Positions 38,101 to 53,100 of a stretch of 64,000 nucleotides of DNA are shown here, one piece after another. The notes below the pieces were generated by a model. It had not been told where the DNA came from, ran no database searches, and saw only the letters and a program-made list of their open reading frames with translations. How positions within the stretch are numbered: position 1 is the first letter of the stretch; each line of letters begins with the position of its first letter. The DNA is taken from NCBI RefSeq assembly GCF_004210375.1, contig NC_134825.1, positions 62,673,558 to 62,737,557 on the forward strand, written 5' to 3'. A program made the translations under genes and the position numbers. The stretch is from Tachypleus tridentatus (Eukaryota > Arthropoda > Merostomata > Xiphosura > Limulidae).

Positions 38101-41100
38101 TAAATTATGGATGACTAGCACAGATAGCCTGTGTAAAGCTTTGTACGAAATTTAAAACAAACTAAACCAATTAATAAGAAAAAAAAATTTGTATAAAAAA
38201 ACTTAGCTCTCTCATTACAATTCCTCTACAGAATGCTTATTACTATTATGTAAATGTTTTTGAAAAGCCCTGATGAGCTTCTGGTGAGGGTGACATTGTT
38301 ACTGTACAGGTGTGCTAAAGAAAAGATATAGAAATATCCAGTATATACTTGTGTAATAAGAGGGTTATGGATTGTTTATAAGTTTGCTCATGGTATAGTT
38401 TGTACTTATTCCAAGTGGTGTTTTTTAAAAGGTGATGACAGGTTAATGTGTGTGTTCAAAATCTATTTAAGTAAAAATAAAATGCATTTTGACTGGTATC
38501 CACAGTTTGTGTCATAAAAAGTTAAGTCTGTGGTTAAGTCCCTCATATAAATACATAGCTATTTAATGTTACTCTCTCAGCTGCGAGTTTAGATAGACTA
38601 TATTAATATAAATGTAGTGAATTTTGTTCTGTTCTAATGATTGTAAGCATGCTTTGTAAAAATGTTTAATATCTAGTTGTTTCATATACTAAGCCAGCAG
38701 TTAATTTTTATTTAACATTATTTGTGGCTTTGGTGTCTATTCTTTTTATTTCTTCACATAACTTGTATAAATTGCTGTCATATTTTAAAATTGTCATCAC
38801 ACGTAAATCATTTGTGCAAAAGTTGTAAAGGTGGACTTGGAATACATAGAGTGCATTAAAGGCTATATCAGGCTCATTATGTTTTTCATATATGTTAATG
38901 TTATAGGTGTTTGTGCTATACACACTATTGTGGGCTAATTATTGCACTTTAATGGGGCAAAACCTTCAAGATTGTTGGACCATAATGGTGATAAAAATAG
39001 ACCAATGATAATTTCAAAGTAACGTGTGTACTAACAATTTTTATTAAATGACATAAACCACTTGTTTCTTATGTATTAAATAATTTCATATTCTCTTGTT
39101 TAAATTGTATTTTCCTTTTATTTTCAAGTAAAAATATTCAGTAAGATTTGTAATTTCACATTCTTCTATATTCAGGGGATTAACCCCACTCTCTAATGAA
39201 GAAGTTACCAGAATCTATGGTGGCACTTATATTCCACAAAATTTAATACGAGGAACTGAATCAGAGGTGAGAGCAAGAAAAATAGATAAATTCTTTATGG
39301 TAGACATAATCTTTAGGTAAATATTTTTCTATTATATCCTATTATTGTCCTATAATAATCACTAAAAAAACTAAAATGGTAATTTTCTTTAATCCAAGTG
39401 GTTGGTATAGTTAAGCTTCCCAACAATGTTTTTTATTTTGAATCTCTTGTAATTTTGTTATTCAGATTAAGTCTGAGAGTGAAATTTGTTACACTGCAGT
39501 GCAAGTCTAAAATTCTTATCAGCATAATTGAATTTTTGATTTGCTGTTTCTTAGTTTACAGGTTCAGTACCATGTTAAAACAAAGTGCTCTCTTCTCATC
39601 ATATAACATTTTGTGGATCATTTTAATATGTTCCTTTATTTGTTTATGATATATTTTTATTAATGTTTATTTTTTCTCTGCACCTACATTTTGGTGGATT
39701 AAAGAAAAATCCATTTGGGAAGGGTTGCCATAAAAATAACTTTTAGTTTATACCAACTCTTTTTGTATAGTAAAAATGTTTATAAACATTCCAGCAGCCT
39801 TTGTTCTGCACTTTGAACAATTAATCTTTTTCTAGAGTAACATTTGTAACTTCTGTAATCATATTTTCATAGTTACAACTATTAGCTCTGATGTACTTAT
39901 GGATTTTTAAAATTTTCATTTCATTTTTTAAGGATATAAAACTAGTTCTTGAAAAGGTGGGTAATTTTATTCTGTTTATTACTTATGTGAAAAATAAGTC
40001 TGATTTTTTAATTTAACTTCCCAAATTTTGTTAAATTCAAGGTAGTATAATTAAGAATACAAACACAGATTTTCTGGTGGTATATTAAACTTTAGTTTAA
40101 AATATCATCAGACCTGTTTAATAATACAATTAATAAACAAAAGGTTTGTCCAGATTTCATCCCTATTTTATTAGCAAGATTTTGTCAACAGTAATCATTT
40201 TCTAACATACTATACTGCTTTTCCTAACTATACTTTAATTTGAAGATAATCCAAGAACAGTAGCTATTTGCATGGTGTTAAATTACCTGGTAACCTGCTT
40301 TATATATTTTGCACCAGTTATCTTAAAGCAATGATTCCTGTTTTTTAAGCCTAGCCAAATGAAACAGCTGAATGATCTATTCACAGTCCCAGAGATTTGT
40401 TTACTGTCCAATGTTACTGAGTATTTTGAGAAGCATAACATAGCCTATCATCCTGAAATCCTTTTCAATGACATTCAAGTAAGAAAAGTGAAATTTTAAT
40501 TTGAATAACTAAATGTAGATATGTTAAGTATATGGTAATGACTACTTTTAACCAGTCTTAATTTTTATCTAGTGTAGTGTGATGTACACTGTGTATGTGT
40601 GTGTATTAATCTGAAAAGTAACAAAAGGTTTAAATTTTTTTTCAAACTTTTACTTAACTAGATAATACTAGCCTTATAAGGTAATTTATCTAACATTATA
40701 AAGCTTTAACTTTAGCTACTTACTCATTCTGAACTTTGTCAAAGTAAGTGAAGTTGTATGGTGTGAAAAACGTGTGTAATATTTTGGGTGTGCATACACA
40801 TCCCAAGTCATCTTCTTAGAAGTGTATAACTACAGGGATTTACAGATCTTAACAGTATAATTAAATGCCTAAAATTAGTTATAATGAATTTGGATTTTTT
40901 ATAGTTAAAAACCTTTAATTTATGGTGTAGTAACAAATTATAAAATTAAACTAATTTAGTTTTGTATATCTTGTGTTTAATTTAATAGGTATAGTGTAGA
41001 TTAATTTTAATTTGTTATAGGCATTTTCTGTAAAATAACTTTTAATTTAGAGAGAAATGTTTGTTGAACAAACATTGTTTTATTCATAAACTGAGTTTAT

Positions 41101-44100
41101 TGCCAGTAATTTTTTATATTTTTTTTAAGTTTAATGCTTTAACTTAATGTAAATTAGTTACACAAGAGCTGGTAGAATAGAAATGTATTTTTGTAATAGA
41201 ACAAAGTTCTTACTATTAGAAGTGTATTTCTTGTTTTTATTCAGTGTGAAATTCTAATTTGTATTACATTTGTGAAAATATATTTCATTTTACAGAATGC
41301 CGTAAGAAGCATCCATCCTGTAATTCATGATAAACTCGATGAGAATTGTATAGGTAAGATTAGTCAGAAAACATTTTATTGATTAATAATTCTGGTATTT
41401 GATATTTAAAAAAAACTTGTAGAAGAATTAAATTCTAGTAAAATTTAAGAAATATATACTATTCATTGAAATAATAGTATTTAATAAATATGCAAGAAAT
41501 ATAAGAGCTTTTTAACAGTAAAAAAACAATAATTTGATTTTTGTGGTTTCAAATGTCAGCTACCAGAGGAGGCTAAATTTCTACCATTTACTGTGGCAGA
41601 CATAGACATGTTGTTGAAGTGATCATAGAGTGCTAATGTTGTTTTCTTTTGTTTTGTTTATTAAGTTTAAGTAAATAATTAGCCACAGCATTTAGACAAC
41701 AAACTTCTATAAAAAGTGTGTGAGTGAAGTATTTTAGTGCAGGAAGTCAGCATTATAGAACACTACCTATCTGAATAACAGCTTTCAACTGTTTACCACT
41801 TTTGATGTTAAGTAATGCTGATTTTATATAGATGTCAAGGTAATGTGTAAGATGATTTGATGTTTTTCCTTCAGAAATTGTTAGATCTTTGGAATAAATT
41901 TGAAACCTGACCTGCTATAATTTTTTGTTTTATTGGAATACTGCACTGATATTCAAAGTTTTTAAGATTATTCTGACTGACTGTGACAATCCTTTAAAAT
42001 AAAAACTATTATCCACAAAAATACTGGTAACTTTCCTTATTGAGGCACTCTCATGCTGTTAACACTCATGACTTAAATTTCTGAGGTTCTTTGATGCAAT
42101 GAAAAACCTGCAGCAACTTCCCCAAAATTCTTCACTTTTACCTATCACATAATTTATTGCATATGCATAAAAAAACTTAAATAGTCTCTGCTTTCCTACC
42201 AAAATTTAGATTTGATTATTGACAGTTCTGCTGTTAACATCAAATGCTTTCAGTCTCACTATAAATTGTTATGTTAGTACTTCTGTTAATGATAATCGTT
42301 CTGCTTCTTTTGAAGCTTTATTTTAACCGTCTTCCCTGTTGTGCTGGAAGCTTTTGTGGCTATGTTGATGGCCTTTGTTGATCAGTGTATTCAGGCCATT
42401 AATTTTAAGATTAGTGAATATTCCTAACAAGGTTTACAGTCTTTTTTCTGCCAAATTAATGGACAGTTAACCCTTTTCTTCTTTCTGTGAACAAACTAGG
42501 TCTTTTGCATGGCCTTTATTAACATTTGTCTGAAGAGCAGGATTTTCCAGCCAACCACAGTCTGAAGGAAGCATCTCCTGGAATTATTTCTCAGGTGTGT
42601 AACATTTTACATCTTGAGCCATCACACTCTTGGTTTCCCCTTCTGCATCATCTATCTTAAGTGGATCCATTACCTCTTTGAAGACACTTCCACAATAGCA
42701 TTTATTATCTATAGCTTTGCAGCTGGTTGTTCTGTGGTCCTTTATTAGAGAAACTGAACTGTCCTCTTGAGTAGCTCAAATGTTGTTATATTCTTGATGA
42801 CATTCAATTCTGGCAATTTACTAGTTTTGTTGGTACATTATGAATTCCATTTCTTGTCATTCAGTAATCCTCAACAGGTTTCTTCGTCCCTCATGTTCTT
42901 ATTTCATGGCTCATCAACTTCTTTTGTAGGCTTCAAAGCTGCCCTCTCTGTTCCTTTAGATGACACAAAAGCCACTTGTACAGTTGATTTTTCTTGGCTA
43001 TTGTGATGTGTCCAAATTCTTTAAATGTTTATGTTTTGTTTAACTGAATTCATTACTTGGCAATGTATTAGGATTCTTGGTTGCTGTACCTAGTAGACAA
43101 CTTAATGCAATGGATTAATCCAGTTTCATTTCTAAAGTTCTGTTTATATGATATTGCTACCTCTTCCACTTCAGGATTTCATTAACTTCGTGTGGTTAGT
43201 TATATGGAAACTGAAGCTGATAATTTCAATTATCTTCTCTAAACAGTTCAAAATCATATTTATGTATATATGGTGATTCTTTTGTAGCCTTTTTACTTAG
43301 CCATGCCTTTATATTTTTTAGAAATTTCTTGTTGTGTGTAAAATATATGTATAAAAAAGGAAGCCTCTCTTGTTTTAGGAGATTCTGTGTTTATACAGAT
43401 TATAAGAGCCAGGACTGTCACAAGGGAGAATCTAGTTTTTATTTTGGTTCCCATTTTATTAGGTGTTTCCATTGTGCTTTTGTTAAATTTTTGAGCTCTA
43501 TCCTTAAGAGTGTTTGACTCTTTTTTTTTTCATCATCCCCTGCGTGCCCACTAACTGGGCAAATTTTATGACTCATTGATCTTTTCGTATGTGGATGAGG
43601 GAGGCTAAAACCGTGAATATATCCATATTGAGAGAATGTTTTCCATCTGATTGTTCTTAAATCCATTTGTCTTTCTAAGACTGGTTTTGTTCCACTCATT
43701 CTTCCTAGAATCTGCTTCATTGAATTCTTCTGGTTCTGAATTCTTATTTGACTCTGGTTGTCCACAACTTTGATATAGTGTAAATTATTATTTTCCTGCC
43801 TTGTAACCTTACAGTTTTTGTCGACTCTCAACTCACCAGCTTTCAGTATTTCAGAGGTACGTTTATTTGATTTTAATTTTATGTTTTCAAAATTAAAATG
43901 AGTGTCATATAGGTTACTTCCCCCTGAAATACATTCACACTAACCTCCACCAATAATGGTTTTTGCACCACAAATGCAATTAAGAAATTTGAATTATAGC
44001 AGAGCTTATTTATATACTTCTTATGCATGCACAACAAGTAAGTTATTTTTAAGTTGGTACATGCTCTGCATTGTATCAAAGGACCCTTAGAACTTTTAAG

Positions 44101-47100
44101 TCACATGGATTTTGACAGCATGTAAGTAAATTCATGAAGGAAAGGGAAAGGCTTGTAGTATTTCAGGAGCAAGTACCTGTTTGAAATTAATTTTAAATCA
44201 AAAGATATAAAATTTAAAGAAAGATTGCTTCTTATCAACATCTTGAAGCTAGTATGGTGAAGGCATGTATTAAATATTTTATAACTGATAATATTAGGAA
44301 ATTTAAGTGAATTTCTGAAATATTTTAGTATTCAATTTATCATCATTATTACATATTATGATGACTTTCAAAAAACCTGGCTAATTGTTTTTTTCTGTTT
44401 CATAACCAGAACACTTAATATCAGGTTTGAATTGTTGAAGTAATTTACTATACAACATTTTAAAAATATATTTTCTCAAACCTACTGATTCAAAAATCTG
44501 AACATTTGTAATTATTCATATTCATTAGTTTTAATTTATTAAATTCTGTATTAGCAAATGTTTTTACTGTGTATGAGAGACATATATGTACATTTCACAT
44601 ACTAAAAGGTTAACATTTTATAGCATGTATAAATAATTTAAACATATTATTTCAGGAAATTATTTAGAAAAAAATGAAGAATTACGAAGTTTTCTTCAAC
44701 GGCTGGTTAATGCAGGAAAAAAAATGTTTCTGGTGACCAACAGTCCTTTCAAGTTTGTGTGAGTTCAGAGATGTAGCCTCACAACTTTTTAAATTATTTA
44801 TTCTTTGTTTGTTTTAAATGTTACAATGCTAGAAACTGGGTTTTGATACCTGTAGTGGACAGAGCAACAATAGCCCATTGTGTAACTTTGTGCCTTCATT
44901 AGAAATTGTTAATTGTCAGTAATATTAAATTTTATAAATAATTTTCATTTATTTAATATCATAATATGTAACCACTTTTTTATGAGTTTAAGAGACTTGT
45001 AGCATTTGTTAATGTATTGAAAAACAGCAATTAGTAACTCATAGTATTTATCAATAAAAGGGAGTTTTTGTGTCCTTAATTCTTATCGTATTATGTTTCA
45101 AATTCAGTTATTTTAATTACACTTTCACTCTGTTCAGACATGAAATCACCTTTCAGATGGGCCCAGCATGACCAGGTGGTTATGGTTTTCGACTCATAAT
45201 CTAAGGGTTGCGGGTTTGAATTCCCCTAACCTTGATGTAGCTTAATACTGCTGGGTAGGGAGTGATTTCTCAAAAGTACTTGTACCAGCAACAATGCCAG
45301 TTGAACCATATTAGGTCCTGCAAATGATTTGCTATGGATATAGCACAGAGCAACCTTATTTAGTAACAAAATGTGACTATGTGGCATGCTAGCTGTCTTG
45401 TAAAGTATTTTGCAAATATCACAGTTCTAATATTTGTTACACCAAATGAATGCAGTTGGTCAAATGTCACATTGATGAAAACAAAATATGAGATTGAAAG
45501 TGATGAAACCATTGAAGTATTAATGTACATGACAGTGTGTATTGAATACTGTAAATGTAGCAATGTAAAGCTTTTTGGTATTTAAGTTACTGCTGTGTAG
45601 CAGAGTTCATAATGGTTTTCTTCTCTACAACATCTGTTGTGTGATATGACACAACTTATTTTGTTGCTTTTAAAATGTTTTCTGATGTGTGTAATTGATA
45701 TGATATTTCTTATTATATAAAAATGTTTCATTCTACTAATAGTTTCTTTGTGTTATAGTATAACATTAATGTATTTATTGGCCTAAAGTAATTTTGTGAT
45801 AGAGAAGTTTAAAGATACCAAAAATTATATTTTTGTCTTACAAACCTCCAGTCTTGGGTGTAGAATTATCTTTTATAAAAATGTATACTCTCTTGTATTC
45901 AAATGCAGGCCACTTACCATTGTAATACTTTTTTAAGTTTTGATTTGAGATTGTTTCATATTCTAAATTTAAGAACTGTTTAGTTGACAGGTTTTGTTCT
46001 AGACTGTTTGTTTGATTTTGATCCTTTTTATATGTTTTCATTCATTATTTTGCTACAGTGTGACTAGTTTTGTTTGACCAGGTTTCGGAACTTGTATAAC
46101 ATGGTTCACAAGTCATTGTTTTTTCCTTATTGTTTTTTGTGTTGTAAGAAATGTATTTTATTACCTATAGAGTAGAACACTAAGATATAATTCTGTTGTT
46201 ATTTTTTGTATTAATTCTTTTAATATGCTTTTGCTATTCTATCACCAGACATCATGGTATGGTATATATGATTGGTACAAAGTGGCAAGAACTCTTTGAT
46301 GTAATAATTGTCCAAGCAAGAAAGCCAAAATTCTTTACTGACCAAAGTAGGTAAGTATTCCTGCATCATATGAGGTAATACTGTAAGATATTTAAAATTC
46401 TGTGATATCATATTTCTAACTTTAACAAGTTACTAATTTGGTAGATACTAGTTTCATTTTGTTTTAGATTCATAATGTTCATGCCAGTATTGTTGTAATT
46501 GTTTTCTTATTATGTTAACTCTCTCACTACAAGCTCAGCCCCAAGGATTGACCTTATAACCATAGTATTTTAAAAATCACTATTAATGAATTATGTTTGT
46601 CTTAAAATTTTACATATCATTAAACATAACAAAGCTTTCGGCACAACATATCAGATTTGTTAATCAAGTTTTAAGATTTTTCAGTAATGATTTCCTTGTG
46701 TATGTTTTTATTTTCAAATATTGACCAAAATGCAAAGTAATTTTGATTTTACAATTAAAAATATTTTTATGTATCAGAAAATTTTCATCTTTCACATGCA
46801 AAATTGAAAAACTTCTTAATAACCTCTGGTTGATTCTCAAACATTTTTGTTTAGGCAAAACTTTATATTTTATCTGTTATTTTCACTATTGTATCTGTCT
46901 ATGGGTTAGTTTAATTTGATTGGCCTTGTAACCAACATAAAATTGGGAAATAAATATAAATTACATTTTTTATTCTAGAATGACTATGACTACAAATTGT
47001 AATAAGAAACCATACATATTTAGTCTAAATAGCTTAAATCTCATAACATTATACATTTATATATATTTAGTTTTTTATTTATTGCATTGAACTTTCAGTC

Positions 47101-50100
47101 ACATCTAACTATTATTGAAGAACTGGCAATGACACAGCATATGGGCAGTCATGTTACTATGTCTAATAATATAAAACTGGCCTTTGCAAAGTGATCTGTC
47201 TTTGGTTTGTTCTAGTGAACCAGTATTTTCTAAATTAGTCACATTTTGGTCATAATACATTACATATGCATATATATTATTACTATTTACAAATAAGTTT
47301 TTACATTTCAGTTATTTTTCTTAAAACATAGAACAGCAAATAAGGAACTATAGAAAATAATGATTTTTTTCTGCTTCCAAACTTTATACTCATCTGCTCA
47401 CTTGCCCTAATTTACTAAGCCTTGTCAATTTTTGCATGTGGAAAATGTAAAACAAGATAATTTTTTAGGTTTTGTATGTATACATTTTGAAATACCCAAA
47501 TATTATAAATTACCCTAGAATATTGCATAATTCTACTGTAATTTATCAGGTTTATTAACTAAACTGTATTTGAGTTAAATATATATATATATATTGGTTT
47601 TTGGACAACATTTTCACTTAACACTTCTTTGGCAACACAACAAAGAAATAGTCTTGGGAACTTCTCACCTTTTAGAGATAGAGAAAACCCATCATAGATA
47701 CATTATGAGCTTTGTATTTGTTATTTACAAGCCATAGACAGAAGTAGGAATACATGAGCAAGTATCTCCAAACAGAAAAGATAGGAGGTTCCTTTTATAT
47801 TTTCTAGCTTGTCAGTATTAGTAAGTTGAGTTTCTAATTTGTAAGAAGTTATAAACTTTGTACTTGGTGATCACAAACATATAATTTGAACCAAAGCTGA
47901 TTACAACATACCATGTGACATGTGAGATCTGATGTGTAAAAAGAGTTTGAAATTCTAAGATTTTACAAAAAATAAAAGTTTCTCTTGTACTCACTATAAC
48001 TCTTCCTATGTAGTTATTTTAAACTTGACTTCTTATTTCAGATAGTTAATGTTATAACCATAATGAATACCTTTTATTTTAATAGCTTGACCTGTTTCTT
48101 CTATTTATGTGTCCTCATTTATTTCACACAGTAGTTTCTTGAAATTCTAAAGTCTTGCATATTTTTAGTTTTAATGTCTCTTTTTCTTTTTTTTTTCCTA
48201 CTTGGTATAACAGTATAGGTGTATTAGTTAAATAATACAAGTAATTATAGCGGAAGTTATTGTTAATCCAGTATATTGTTTTACTTAGCCTTTTAGACAT
48301 TTATGATAGTAACTATAACTTATCTAATATTCCTTTTTACTGTTGTGGCAGACAACTATACATAATGTGTTGTTGTTTGTTTTCCTCCAGGCCTTTCAGA
48401 ATTTATGATCCTGTCACTAAAAGTCAACTCTGGGAAAGAGTGACAACTCTGGAAAAAGGAAAGGTTTATATTGAGGTATAAAAAAATCTCTCAGAATTCT
48501 AGTCATGATTCTAGTAGTATCTGAGTAATGAAAATATTTGTGTTCTTAACGATTCTGGGTGGGTGTGGCATAGTTATTATCCTGCTCAGACCATGACTTA
48601 AGGTTTGTAGCCTTTTGTCACAAAAACATGCCTTAGCCTTATTTATAATAATGAAGAACAAAGTCCATTATTTGATCAAAAGAGTAATTCAAGAGTTGGT
48701 GATGTATTCTGTTCATTAGCTCTTTTCATTTAATCTGTTAGTTCATAATAAGGGGCATTGATGCACTAATAGGTTTTTGTGTAGTTTTGTGTGAAAATTT
48801 TGGAACAAATCTTGCTTACTATAAAGTGTTTTTATTAAGACCTCACAATAATGCTCATCACAATAGCAAAATAATTCAGTATTCTTTTGTTTGTTTTTTA
48901 TATGTGATATTCCTGCTTTGCAAACATATAACAATTAGAAATCACTTTAAATATTAACTATTTGCAATTAACAAAAAATTACTTCAAATGAGTTTACAGG
49001 TAATGCTTCAGTGTCTTAAGGCATACTTTCTTCTTCCAGTAAATATTTCCTAAAAGATTAGAATTAGGTAAAATAATAAGATACTCCCTGTGAAATGCAA
49101 TGATAAAATTGTAACAGTAAGTGTTTACCCTGAGTAAGTCTATTGCTAAACTGTGATCATTGTAAAGAAAGATTACAGTGCATTCATTACTTTAAAAAAT
49201 AAATCTGCCAGTAATAATTTAGTATTAGTAGTTTAACTGCTTTAAAACTATCTCTGATAAAGAAGAAATGTTTTAAGTTGCATTCGTATTACAATACATT
49301 ATTTTGAGATATTTCAGTAAAATCCAAGCTTGTGCATGAAAACCTTGACTTGTGTTTATAATTGATTTTCTACCAAACAATAACTTCATTACACACACAT
49401 TAAAAAGATTAATAAGTTTTATTGCCTATAAAACCCTAACACTCATCAACAAACTGTATTGTGTGGTTCATCACCTAACATTTAACTAATTATATGGCTA
49501 TGTTGTGGTTAATTTAAACTCAGTTAGTTTCAGCAGTTGTGTGACAAGTCATGTCACAGGTAAGTCTTAATGTAAAACATAGTTCAAGAAAGTAATTTAG
49601 CATGCATTTTTGGTTCAGTAAAATTAGTTATGTAATAAACATAGATATAGCATCAATAGTAGGAAGTTATATTGTTTATAACCATTGGACTAATATATGG
49701 TTTAAATATGTGAGTGTAGTCTTGTTGAGCTCACAAATAAATCAGTGTATTTAGTTTAAATTAGCATTTATGTCAGCATAGTTTTATAGGAAATAGGACT
49801 TTTTTTGTTTTCAAAAGTTTATAAGTAGCTATAAGTGAGAATAAAAATGACTTCCTTTATTTTATGTTAATTTCTTTCAGGTTATGATATTTAGACTGAA
49901 AATATCTATCCAGTTTTGGAAATGAAACTAATGTAAATAATTCCATGTGTAAATAATAAGCAGTAATCTATTTTTAAGCCTTGACTATTTAGTAGAGTTT
50001 TGAAATTTATAATGTCAAAATGCAAGTTTTCTCTTGTGCATTCTATTAATTGCTGCATTAATTTTTTATATAGATATATTGTTTCCTTTGATAAGAAGTT

Positions 50101-53100
50101 AGTGTATCAAAATCACATGTTTAACCTCCTTTCTAAGTGTTAGATAATTTTAACTTGAAAATGTGTTAACTTTATTGTAATATATGTTGTCATAAGTGTT
50201 TAGCTTCTAAAGCTTGCCCTTGTTTAAACCCTTGGTCAAGTTCTGAAAGACATGTGATGTGAAGTGCTAGTGTGGGTGTAATTGCTGACTTTAAGAAATG
50301 TTATTATTGCAATAGATAGAGTAGTTAAAATGCTATTGCACGTTCTTAATAGATCAGTAAAAAGAATGTGATTAAAATTGTTAGCAGTTGTATTGTGATT
50401 TTAATATCACATCTGTTACTAGTTAACTGTGATAATGATATTGAACTTTCAAAATAATTTGTCCATAGATTATTTTGTGTTGTACAAATTCTTCTTCTAT
50501 GATTCATTAACTTCACTAAGAAAGTTGAACACCAAAAAACTGCAAATAGAAATGATTGATCATCATAGTATAAACACTTCTCTTAGAAATAACCAGATAT
50601 TTTACAGTAAAAGAGTTTTGTTATATATATATATCCACACACATACACTCTGTTACATATAATTTATGCCAGATGAGTCTTCGATTTATTATGTTACTTA
50701 TTACAATTTGAAATAGTGTAAAATTTTAACTTAGAAGTTACTTGAATGTTGATATATCAAATTTATGATATTTACCAACAAGATTGATACACACAGTTTT
50801 CTTTCTTAACACAAATATATTTTAATATACAAATAGTAATACAATTTATTATAATGGTTATTGCAAATAGTTATTTAGTTTTACAAATCTACAAACTATT
50901 GATTTTTATATCTGGTATGGAACTGAGTATTTTATTGATGGTTCATGACGAGTGAATTAATTTCGAGTTGATATAAATATAGTTCACTAGCAAGCTCTTC
51001 ACACATGAGTTTTTCACAGTTTAAGTTATACAATGTCTTCACAGAAATACCTACATCCAAAATTAATCTGCTGAAGTTAAATGTTTTATAACATTCAAAA
51101 TATATAAATGTTCCTGGTAAAACATCTGTTGTTTCCCAATTAGTACATATTTATCAGTTATATCTTCTGAGGTTTATAGTAAACCAACTGTAACAATCCA
51201 ACAATATGTTATTCTTTTGAGTTGCATTGCTTACCTTTTATGAAGTTGAAAGGACAATTTCTAGAATTTTCAGGTAAGGCAACTATACTGATTATATGCT
51301 AGTGCTTTCATAGAGCACATATTGTTGATTCTTACACTCAAGAATCTTCTACAAATTTAGGATGAGGCAGGAATTTTGCAATACATATTTAAAAATATAA
51401 ATTACATGCATTTCTAACTATATATTTAACAAAGAAATTGATATTAAAATGAATATAGAATGCCAAATATGTTACAAAATATACATGAAGAAAAACATTT
51501 AATAAATTACTGATGTTCCTGCATTGAGTTATTTTTTCTGCAAGTTATGACTCATTATGTATATGGTTTATAATACATTAAATTCTGTAGCAAAGTATCA
51601 ATTTTGTCAATTGTGCTTCTGGTTTCATATAAATTTCATGTGAGAAATCTGTAATATTTATACACTTTGTTACACATTGTTTGTTTTGGTCTTTATTTGA
51701 AAAATTGTTTTATTATTTACATGTTATAGCATCTGCATTTTGCTTTCCAACCTATAGGGCACATTGAAACAACTTCAGGAAATGACAGGATGGCGAGGCA
51801 GCTCTGTGTTATATTTTGGTGACCAGATCTATAGTGACCTTGCTGATTTAACTCTACATCATGGTTGGAAAACAGGGGCTATTATTGATGAATTAAGGGT
51901 AAGATAATCATTAACTGATACGTTTCAAATGTTTGATAATCTTTTAATTAAGGTGTAATATTACTTATCAATATAAATGTGGCCTGAAACTAATTTACTT
52001 CTCTTCAAAACCAATGTTTCATAGCATAAAAAGACAATGTACAGTGAATTAAAACAAATCATATAATTGCATTTTTTTTTTCGTGTGCATTAATCTTTAG
52101 TATTAATTTATTACTGGATTAGCTGCAGGGGAATATGTTTTAAATATAGTGGATATATTTCCTGTTTGACTTGTATGTTTTGTACAAAAAGCATAACCTA
52201 TTAATATCTTAGGGAGGCTCTGAATTATCAATGAGATATAATTGTGATCATAACAGAAGGTATATTCTCTACATGAAAAAATTATACAGTACTGTTTAAA
52301 TTCTGCTTAAGATAAATTTGTATTCTTTCATAGAATTATTTAAAGTACACAAACCTAATGATGTTTGTTGAAGTGTTTTCATATTTCCTAACTAATATAG
52401 AACAGATTTAATGATGTGATGCTGTTCAATTTTTTTTTTTCATTTGGAATTGTTTTGAGTAATTTATAATTAACATAGAATACTTTACTCTTAAAGATAT
52501 AAAATCTTATATTAAATGCAATACATTCTTTATATAGCTTAGTTTTGTATCTTTGAGAGTGCATTTCCAAAAACCCTGAAATCTCAAAATATTCATAAAA
52601 TAAATTGTAAATAGTTCATTTACTGGCCCTTTTTCTATCTTAAATAAATCTGAGTAGGTTTTCATTTGAAGAAAACAATGTACTAAATTTGTAATTGTTG
52701 CTAGAGTTTTATGGAAATGCTTAGGTTGTGAAAGCTACGAAACTGTTGTATACCTTATTAGGATCAATAAACATTTGTTATATAGAAATGACATTTTTAA
52801 GTAACAGATTTAAAGTGAATACCAACTTAGTTTTATTGAAGCTTTAAAGAATCCTTTTGCTTTGATTTGTGTTAAGGATTTCTGATTTGAAAACACAGGA
52901 AGAATTTATGCAAAATTATAAAAAGTGTCTGTTGAATAACAAATCCATATACAGAAGATTTTTAACTCCTTAACCCTGAGTGGAAGTTGCCAGGATCAAA
53001 CCAAAAATCACAATTTATCCATTTAACAGTGACAGCATCCTATGACATTTATGTCTCTTTGACTGAAAACTTATCCAAATCATGTTGTTACTCATTTTTT

